Shown one piece after another: positions 6,619-10,454 of a stretch of 10,454 nucleotides of DNA. Both the position numbers and the translations under genes were made by a program. How positions within the stretch are numbered: the first letter of the stretch is position 1; each line of letters opens with the position of its first letter. The notes beneath the pieces were generated by a model. That model saw only the letters and a program-made list of their open reading frames with translations, searched no databases and was not told the DNA's origin. Source of the DNA: CAZCEC01 sp964497615 (lineage in GTDB: Bacteria; Chloroflexota; Anaerolineae; Anaerolineales; UBA6663); NCBI GenBank assembly GCA_964497615.1, contig CAZCEC010000124.1, forward strand, positions 1-10,454, in the 5' to 3' direction.

Positions 6619-6642
6619 CAATCCCCCCCCATCGTTTACCAT
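6614..6642 (+). promoter_or_regulatory. Candidate ricT promoter (sigma-70 like)
   Basis: TTGACC (6614-6619) matches five of six -35 bases and TACCAT (6637-6642) matches four of six -10 bases, with the optimal 17-base spacing. Transcription would start near 6649 and leave a leader of about 37 bases before the ATG at 6686. Confidence 0.4.
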
Positions 6643-6685
6643 AGCCGTTCGTTATGCTAACCATTATGGAAACGGTGGATTCCTA

Positions 6686-7654
6686 ATGACCGAAGCCGTC
6701 CTCACCGAAGCCCCTCCGGCGCGTCCGGCTCGCCAGATCATCGGCGTCCGCTTTATGCGCGTTGGCAAGCTCTATCACTTCGACGCCACCAACTACAACG
6801 AACTCCGCGTCGGCGACCGCGTCATCGTCGAGACCACCCGCGGCCGCCAGTTGGGCGAGGTCGCCCAGATCGTCCCGCCCGAGAAGCAATCCCCGCCGCC
6901 CGGCGGCTACAAGGGCATCGAGGGCCTGGCCACTGCGCGCGACCTGGCCCTGGAACAGATGTGGAAGGCCAAAGAGACCGAGGCCCTCATCAACTGCCGC
7001 GACCGCGCCCACCAACTGCGCCTCGGCGACGTCAAGATCGTCAAGGCCGATTTCAGCTACGACGGCACGCGCCTTACCTTCCTCATCAGCGGCCCGGACG
7101 AGGGCAACGCCCGCGTGGACACCAAATCACTGCGCGAGGACATGCAGCGCCAATATCCCGAGCCGCAAGTCTCCCTGCGCCAGATCGGCCCGCGCGATGT
7201 GGCCAAGCTCCTGGGCGGCATGGGCGCCTGCGGCCTGGAGACGCGCTGCTGCTCCATGTTCCTCACCGACTTCAGCCCCGTCAGCATCAAGATGGCCAAG
7301 GAGCAGGGCCTGTCGCTCAACCCGGAAGAGATCACCGGCATGTGCGGCCGGCTGCGCTGCTGCCTGGTGTACGAGTACGAGCAGTACGTCGCCGCCCGCA
7401 AGACCCTGCCCAAGCGCAACAAGATCGTCCACACCCCCAAGGGCGAAGGCAAGGTCACCGACGTCAACCCCCTCAAGGAGTCGGTCTTCGTCGCCGTCAC
7501 CGAGGGCGACGGCTACCGCATCTACGAGTTCATGAAGGCCGATCTCCAGCCCGCCGATGAGCTGGCCGCCCTCCAGAAGAAGGCCACCGAGCCTTGCGAC
7601 CGGCACGAGAGCGGCGGCTGCAACTGCGGCAAAGCCAAGCGCCGCAACGATTGA
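6686..7654 (+). CDS. ricT: PSP1-domain protein, RicT (YaaT) family
   Basis: RicT/YaaT proteins carry the PSP1 C-terminal domain. In Bacillus RicT works with RicA and RicF in an Fe-S-containing complex that helps RNase Y mature mRNAs and affects sporulation and biofilm formation. This 322-residue protein starts with the family strand pattern GVRFMRVGKLYHFDA (20-34) and VGDRVIVETTRGRQLGEV. The hallmark core follows: RQIGPRDVAKLLGGMGACG, CCSMFLTDFSPVSIKMAKEQ and LNPEEITGMCGRLRCCLVYEYE. Conserved cysteines are Cys182, 188, 189, 220, 225 and 226. A short cysteine tail (Cys304, 312, 314) ends the protein and is not a family hallmark. I chose ATG 6686 because the family homology starts soon after it and GGTGG (6674-6678) precedes it; the frame stays open far upstream but without recognisable motifs. 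RicA and RicF are not visible here, so the role in this organism is inferred. Confidence 0.93.
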   Translation: MTEAVLTEAPPARPARQIIGVRFMRVGKLYHFDATNYNELRVGDRVIVETTRGRQLGEVAQIVPPEKQSPPPGGYKGIEGLATARDLALEQMWKAKETEALINCRDRAHQLRLGDVKIVKADFSYDGTRLTFLISGPDEGNARVDTKSLREDMQRQYPEPQVSLRQIGPRDVAKLLGGMGACGLETRCCSMFLTDFSPVSIKMAKEQGLSLNPEEITGMCGRLRCCLVYEYEQYVAARKTLPKRNKIVHTPKGEGKVTDVNPLKESVFVAVTEGDGYRIYEFMKADLQPADELAALQKKATEPCDRHESGGCNCGKAKRRND

Positions 7655-7657
7655 CCC

Positions 7658-7693
7658 GTGGTCAGCGCGGCGCGACGCGTAATGCGTGACCAC
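7658..7693 (+). other. Inverted repeat after ricT, possible weak terminator
   Basis: GTGGTCA (7658-7664) and TGACCAC (7687-7693) form a perfect 7-bp stem, extendable by three pairs past one bulged G, starting 3 bases after the ricT stop. No T run follows, so it may be a transcript 3' end structure rather than an intrinsic terminator. Confidence 0.35.
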
Positions 7694-7713
7694 CCAAGCG
7701 CCTTCCCAATTGA

Positions 7714-7734
7714 TTCACGCCTCACGTTTCACGC
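7714..7734. repeat. Three heptanucleotide tandem repeats before the 7738 gene
   Basis: TTCACGC (7714-7720), CTCACGT (7721-7727) and TTCACGC (7728-7734) are three tandem 7-mers sharing TCACG, ending 3 bases before the next start codon. They occupy the ribosome binding site position, which has no purine-rich Shine-Dalgarno. The period is the same as in the tract at 6556-6618. Confidence 0.5.
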
Positions 7735-7737
7735 TGC

Positions 7738-8634
7738 ATGACCTTTCCTCCCCTCGGTTTTCAACTCTCCCTCTCTGCCCCGCCGCAACGCGTCGTCTCG
7801 CTCGTCCCCTCCCTCACCGGCAGCCTGTTTGACCTGGGCCTCGGCAGCCGCGTGGTGGGCCGCACCGACTACTGCGTCTACCCGCCCGGCCAGGTGGAGG
7901 CCGTGCCCCGCGTCGGCGGCACCAAGAACCCCGCTGTCGAGCGCCTCCTCGCTCTCCAGCCGGACCTCGTCCTCGCCAACTGGGAAGAGAACCGCCGCGC
8001 CGATGTCGAGGCCATCGAGGCGGCGGGCATCCCCGTCTGGACCACCCTGCCGTGCACGGCCCGCGACGCCCTCAACCTACTTTGGGCCCTCATCCGCCTG
8101 TTCGACTGGCCCCAGGCCGGCCAGAGCCTGGCCGCCCTGGAGCGCTCGTACGAGATCACCAGCCTCGCCGCCGAAAACGCGTCGCCGGCCCGTGTCTTCT
8201 GCCCCATCTGGCGCGAGCCCGCCGCCGGCCCCGTCCAATGGTGGATGACGGCCAATGCCCGCACCTACCTGCACGATATCCTGCGCATCTGCGGGGGCCT
8301 CAACATCTGCGCGGACCGCGAGCGGCGCTACCCCCTGGCCGCCGACCTCGACCCCGCCGGCCACCCGCCCGAACCGCCCGCCCCCGATCGCGACACTCGC
8401 TACCCCCGCGTCTCCACTGCCGAGGTTGCCGCGCTTTCTCCAGACGTGATCCTCCTGCCCAGCGAGCCTTATCCCTTCTCCGCCGCCGACCTATCCGCCT
8501 TCGACGTTTTTCCTGAGATTCCGGCGGTGGCCCAGGGCCGTATAGTCCTCGTGGATGGCGCCGCCCTCACCTGGCCCGGCACGCACCTCGCCCGCGCCCT
8601 GGCCGACCTGCCGGCCCTGCTCGCGCCCGCGTAA
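7738..8634 (+). CDS. Helical-backbone metal receptor (BtuF/FhuD-like) domain protein without signal peptide
   Basis: The 298-residue protein has the fold of class III periplasmic binding proteins (BtuF-like), which capture cobalamin, heme or siderophores for ABC importers. The first lobe shows RVVSLVPSLTGSLFDLGLG (from residue 18), VVGRTDYCVYPP and LLALQPDLVLANWEENR. A linking helix follows. The second lobe has PIWREP (156-161), the block MTANARTYLHDILRICGG and, near the end, VAALSPDVILLPSEPYPF. A Pro-rich insertion lies at about 201-222. Unlike transported receptors it has no signal peptide or lipobox: an in-frame stop lies at 7711-7713 and no other start codon occurs between it and 7738. 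No permease or ATPase gene is adjacent. It may be a cytoplasmic cobalamin-binding protein or a subunit exported by another route. The ligand cannot be told from sequence. Heptamer repeats replace a normal ribosome binding site. Confidence 0.85.
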   Translation: MTFPPLGFQLSLSAPPQRVVSLVPSLTGSLFDLGLGSRVVGRTDYCVYPPGQVEAVPRVGGTKNPAVERLLALQPDLVLANWEENRRADVEAIEAAGIPVWTTLPCTARDALNLLWALIRLFDWPQAGQSLAALERSYEITSLAAENASPARVFCPIWREPAAGPVQWWMTANARTYLHDILRICGGLNICADRERRYPLAADLDPAGHPPEPPAPDRDTRYPRVSTAEVAALSPDVILLPSEPYPFSAADLSAFDVFPEIPAVAQGRIVLVDGAALTWPGTHLARALADLPALLAPA

Positions 8635-8652
8635 AAGACCCGTCGGATTCCT

Positions 8653-8704
8653 CGTAGTCGCGGCCTTCATGGCCGCGGACCGGCCCATGAAGGGCCGGAC
8701 TACG
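8653..8704. repeat. Inverted pair of GTAG-hairpin (REP/BIME-like) units
   Basis: Outer arms CGTAGTC (8653-8659) and GACTACG (8698-8704) enclose two hairpins. Hairpin 1 is GCGGCC (8660-8665) and GGCCGC (8671-8676) with loop TTCAT. Hairpin 2 is CCGGCCC (8680-8686) and GGGCCGG (8692-8698) with loop ATGAA. The loops are exact reverse complements and the element as a whole is an imperfect palindrome, so it is two head-to-head copies of one unit: GTAGTC, then a GC stem with loop TTCAT. GTAG at the hairpin foot is the mark of REP sequences recognised by RAYT transposases. Confidence 0.65.
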
Positions 8705-8809
8705 CGGCTCCGGCCCTGGACGGCGCCTCGCGCCTTTGGCCACAGTGCCCGCCGGGAGAATGTCATGCCGAGGCCCGCTGTTTGGCCGAGGAATCTGCGC
8801 CAGTGGCCG

Positions 8810-8858
8810 GCGGTTGAAACCGCGCCTACCAAGAGCACAAAGTCGGCCTTCGCCGACT
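8810..8858. repeat. Two adjacent short palindromes
   Basis: GCGGTTGAAACCGC (8810-8823) is a 6-bp stem around GA. AGTCGGC (8841-8847) and GCCGACT (8852-8858) form a 7-bp stem around CTTC. They are 17 bases apart in non-coding DNA. From general familiarity this kind of pair looks like a dispersed repeat module, but copy number cannot be judged from one window. Confidence 0.4.
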
Positions 8859-9025
8859 CATCTCGAGCCTGCGGAGGCGGGTGCAATGCTGCGGCTGTGC
8901 GAAGCCCTGTTTTGGGGTCAAACGCCAGGCACAAACCGGCCCCTTTTCGGTGGATGCACCCACGCCGCCGGCCTGTTTGCACGATGCCACTGCGCCGAGT
9001 ATCATTGCCGCCCACCGGAGGAAAC

Positions 9026-9589
9026 ATGTCTCGTTTGTCGTTATTGGTCCTGGTAATTGTCGCCGTTGCCCTCGCCGGCTGCGTCCCGCCCACCGCCACC
9101 GCCACCGCCACCGCAGCGCTCACCAGCGCGCCGGCTACAAGCGTGCTGACCACCGGCGTGCCGCCCACCGGCTATCCGGCCGCTGTGCCCTCCAACACCG
9201 CCGCGCCCTATCCGGCCGCCACCGAGCCGCCCACACAGCCCCCGGCCGCCTATCCGGCGGATGCGTCGCCCACCCCGGCCGCCACCGCCACGCCCGCGCC
9301 CACCGATACGCCCGCGCCCACGGCCACCACCGGCCCCGTGATTATTACTTACCGCAACTACGAGATCGTCCCGGAATCCACCACCATCAAGGCCGGCACC
9401 GAGGTCACCTTCCAGATCGAGGGCGACTTCCACCAGCCTTATGCTGGCGCCGCGGCGCCCTTCATCTTCGAAGCGCCCGCCAACCTCGCGAACACCACCT
9501 GGTCCATCACCTTCAACAACGCTCGGACCATGACCATCCTATGCGGCTACCACGCCAACATGACGGCCACCCTTATCGTTGAGCCATAG
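9026..9589 (+). CDS. Cupredoxin (plastocyanin/amicyanin-like) lipoprotein
   Basis: The 187-residue precursor has a hydrophobic signal peptide with lipobox LAGC (lipidated Cys19). A low-complexity Ala/Pro/Thr tether (20-103) with repeated YPAA-type motifs follows, then one cupredoxin domain (about 104-187). Likely type 1 copper ligands are His136 (GDFHQPY), Cys173, His176 and Met179 in CGYHANM. The C-x2-H-x2-M spacing is that of amicyanin rather than plastocyanin. The protein should sit on the outer face of the membrane and carry single electrons. GGAGG (9017-9021) is 4 bases before this ATG, and the signal peptide starts there, which fixes the start although the frame is open far upstream. 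It precedes the DUF420-like gene on the same strand. With nirK nearby, a role as electron donor to nitrite reductase is an attractive inference. Other acceptors such as a heme-copper oxidase remain possible. Confidence 0.9.
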   Translation: MSRLSLLVLVIVAVALAGCVPPTATATATAALTSAPATSVLTTGVPPTGYPAAVPSNTAAPYPAATEPPTQPPAAYPADASPTPAATATPAPTDTPAPTATTGPVIITYRNYEIVPESTTIKAGTEVTFQIEGDFHQPYAGAAAPFIFEAPANLANTTWSITFNNARTMTILCGYHANMTATLIVEP

Positions 9590-9612
9590 CCGCCCCTCTA
9601 AAGTTATGCCCG

Positions 9613-9631
9613 CCACCCCACTTTCGGGTGG
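9613..9631 (+). other. Small hairpin after the cupredoxin gene
   Basis: CCACCC (9613-9618) pairs with GGGTGG (9626-9631) around a 7-base loop, 23 bases after the stop. No T run follows, so terminator function is doubtful. Confidence 0.25.
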
Positions 9632-9662
9632 TGTGAAGTTGGCTTGACCAAGCTAAGATAAC

Positions 9663-9693
9663 CACCACCGGGCGCGCGCCAGGCCCGGTGGTG
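9663..9693 (+). terminator. Hairpin between the cupredoxin and DUF420-like genes
   Basis: CACCACCGGGC (9663-9673) and GCCCGGTGGTG (9683-9693) form a perfect 11-bp stem with a 9-base loop, followed by CCCGTTTC. It lies 73 bases after the cupredoxin stop and 61 bases before the next start. It may terminate or attenuate transcription between the two genes. The weak T tract leaves this uncertain. Confidence 0.45.
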
Positions 9694-9754
9694 CCCGTTT
9701 CACCGACAGCATCCCACCGCGGCCCGCTTCCGCGCCGCGCCGCCAGGAGACGCC

Positions 9755-10454
9755 ATGACCACTCCCCCGCCGCCGACCGTCCCGCATGCGCTTCCGCCGC
9801 AGGCCACGCCCCCGGCGCCGCCCGCCGGCCCCAGCCCCGTGGTCAAGATCGTCGTCGCCGCCGTCATCGGGCTGATCGTGCTATGCCCGGCCCTGGTCTT
9901 CATCCTGATTGGCTACGGCCCCGGCTTCGCCACGGGCGAGGGGCTGTTCGGCACCCGCGCCAGCCTGTTCGCCGACATCAACCTCGTCCTGGAGGTGATC
10001 CTGCTGCTGGGCCTCACCTTTGGTTACGGCCTGGCCAAGGCCGGCAAGATCACCGCCCACCAATACAACCAAACCGCCTGGGTGTTCTTCAACATTGTCC
10101 TCGTCATCTTTATCATGGCCGTGTCCTTCACCCGGTCGGTCGCCAGCGGCATCCCGGAACGCCTCTTGCGGCCCTACTATGCTTCGTCCTTCATCCACTC
10201 CCTGCTGGGCACGCTCACCATCGTCTGCGCCGTCTACCTCCTGCTGCGGATGAACCGCCTGCTGCCCAAGTTCCTGCGCATCTCCTGGTGGAAGAACCTG
10301 ATGCGCATCACGCTCGGCTTGTACTGGCTGGTGGGGCTGTTCGGCATCGGCACCTACATCGTCTGGTACGTCCTGCCGCGCGACGAGGTGGCCGTCCCCG
10401 AGGTCGGCGAGGTGGCGGCCGGCACCGCCATCGTGCCGGTGGCGAATTACGCCT
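9755..10454 (+). CDS. DUF420-like membrane protein, 3' end beyond the window; possible C-terminal cupredoxin
   Basis: The frame runs from ATG 9755 (AGGAGA at 9745-9750) to the window edge, giving 233 residues without a stop. A Pro-rich N-terminus (1-28) is followed by five probable membrane helices at about 29-53, 72-94, 107-125, 147-165 and 186-206. The block ADINLVLEVILLLGLTFGYG, then KITAHQYNQTAWVF with His102 and SFIHSLLGTLTI with His148, resembles DUF420 proteins, small membrane proteins often found near cytochrome oxidase and copper genes. The positively charged loops (94-102, 165-184) place the N-terminus inside and the C-terminus outside. After helix five an acidic stretch leads to TAIVPVANYA at the edge, which looks like the first strand of a cupredoxin domain. 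DUF420 proteins usually end soon after the last helix, so the extra length supports a fusion. Function is unknown; link to copper respiration is inferred from neighbours. Confidence 0.8.
   Translation, partial: MTTPPPPTVPHALPPQATPPAPPAGPSPVVKIVVAAVIGLIVLCPALVFILIGYGPGFATGEGLFGTRASLFADINLVLEVILLLGLTFGYGLAKAGKITAHQYNQTAWVFFNIVLVIFIMAVSFTRSVASGIPERLLRPYYASSFIHSLLGTLTIVCAVYLLLRMNRLLPKFLRISWWKNLMRITLGLYWLVGLFGIGTYIVWYVLPRDEVAVPEVGEVAAGTAIVPVANYA

Larger units (their letters stand above)
6264..6685. other. Divergent intergenic region between nirK and ricT
   Basis: These 422 bases separate the divergent nirK and ricT genes. Open frames across them show no family motifs, no ribosome binding site and no codon bias like the neighbours, so I call the region non-coding. 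It is less GC-rich than the genes and holds the sites listed separately: a candidate nirK promoter, a 9-bp direct repeat, a short palindrome, a heptad-repeat tract and a candidate ricT promoter. Confidence 0.7.
8635..9025. other. Palindrome-rich non-coding spacer
   Basis: These 391 bases lie between the receptor-domain gene and the cupredoxin lipoprotein. The frame of the lipoprotein stays open upstream through this spacer, but the translation lacks any motif and would bury the signal peptide, so I treat it as non-coding. It contains the paired GTAG-hairpin element at 8653-8704 and the palindromes at 8810-8858. GGAGG (9017-9021) at its end is the ribosome binding site of the next gene. No clear promoter was seen. 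Confidence 0.65.

Noticed and set aside
6383..6685. A 101-residue N-terminal extension of RicT
   Set aside because: The extension has no family similarity, its codon use is unlike the gene, and it spans the heptad repeats and the proposed promoter. ATG 6686 with GGTGG upstream agrees with the family's N-terminus.
8653..8704. A tRNA-like cloverleaf
   Set aside because: It has an outer stem and two hairpins in only 52 bases, with no T-loop or D-loop consensus, no anticodon arm and no CCA. The internal symmetry fits an inverted REP pair.
8653..8858. A CRISPR array in the palindrome-rich spacer
   Set aside because: The repeats are not evenly spaced, there are no 30-40 base unique spacers and no cas genes nearby. 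The pattern is palindromic pairs, not direct repeats.
8555..9025. A 157-residue N-terminal extension of the cupredoxin lipoprotein overlapping the upstream gene
   Set aside because: It would place the signal peptide and lipobox in the middle of the protein and overlap the 3' end of the receptor-domain gene in another frame. GGAGG directly before ATG 9026 decides the start.

Overview
This window looks like chromosomal DNA from a GC-rich Chloroflexota bacterium, probably of the Anaerolineae/Caldilineae kind. That placement is inference. It rests on very strong C/G bias at third codon positions, lipoproteins with long Ala/Pro/Thr linkers behind the lipobox, a Uma2-family gene scattered into an operon, and heptanucleotide tandem repeats in the spacers. 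No rRNA or other phylogenetic marker was available to confirm it.

Positions 1-3731 are the end of a complex I operon on the + strand: the 3' part of nuoB, a fused nuoCD, a Uma2-family nuclease-fold gene, nuoI, and a 111-residue four-cysteine protein whose start codon overlaps the nuoI stop. No nuoE, F, G or H lies between nuoCD and nuoI. A GTAG-hairpin (REP-like) follows. Positions 3902-4978 encode an Mrp/ApbC iron-sulfur carrier ATPase that lacks the usual C-terminal CxxC pair, and a strong hairpin follows it.

Positions 5160-6263 (minus strand) encode a copper nitrite reductase of the AniA/NirK type as a lipoprotein, with all copper ligands and both catalytic residues recognisable. The 422-base divergent spacer at 6264-6685 holds candidate promoters for both directions, a 9-bp direct repeat, a short palindrome and a heptad-repeat tract. 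RicT (PSP1 domain, 6686-7654) and a BtuF-like metal/cobalamin receptor domain without a signal peptide (7738-8634) follow on the + strand.

Positions 8635-9025 form a non-coding, palindrome-rich spacer. It includes a near-perfect inverted pair of GTAG-hairpin units. After it come a cupredoxin lipoprotein with an amicyanin-like copper site (9026-9589) and a five-helix DUF420-like membrane protein that runs off the window (9755-10454). The last visible residues of that protein look like the first strand of another cupredoxin domain.

Two functional themes appear. One is respiratory and Fe-S biology: complex I modules, an Mrp Fe-S carrier, RicT and the Cys4 protein. The other is copper-based extracytoplasmic electron transfer: NirK, the cupredoxin lipoprotein and DUF420 with a possible cupredoxin. 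The least explained and potentially newest items are the Cys4 protein coupled to nuoI, the DUF420-cupredoxin candidate, and the REP-like and heptad repeats.
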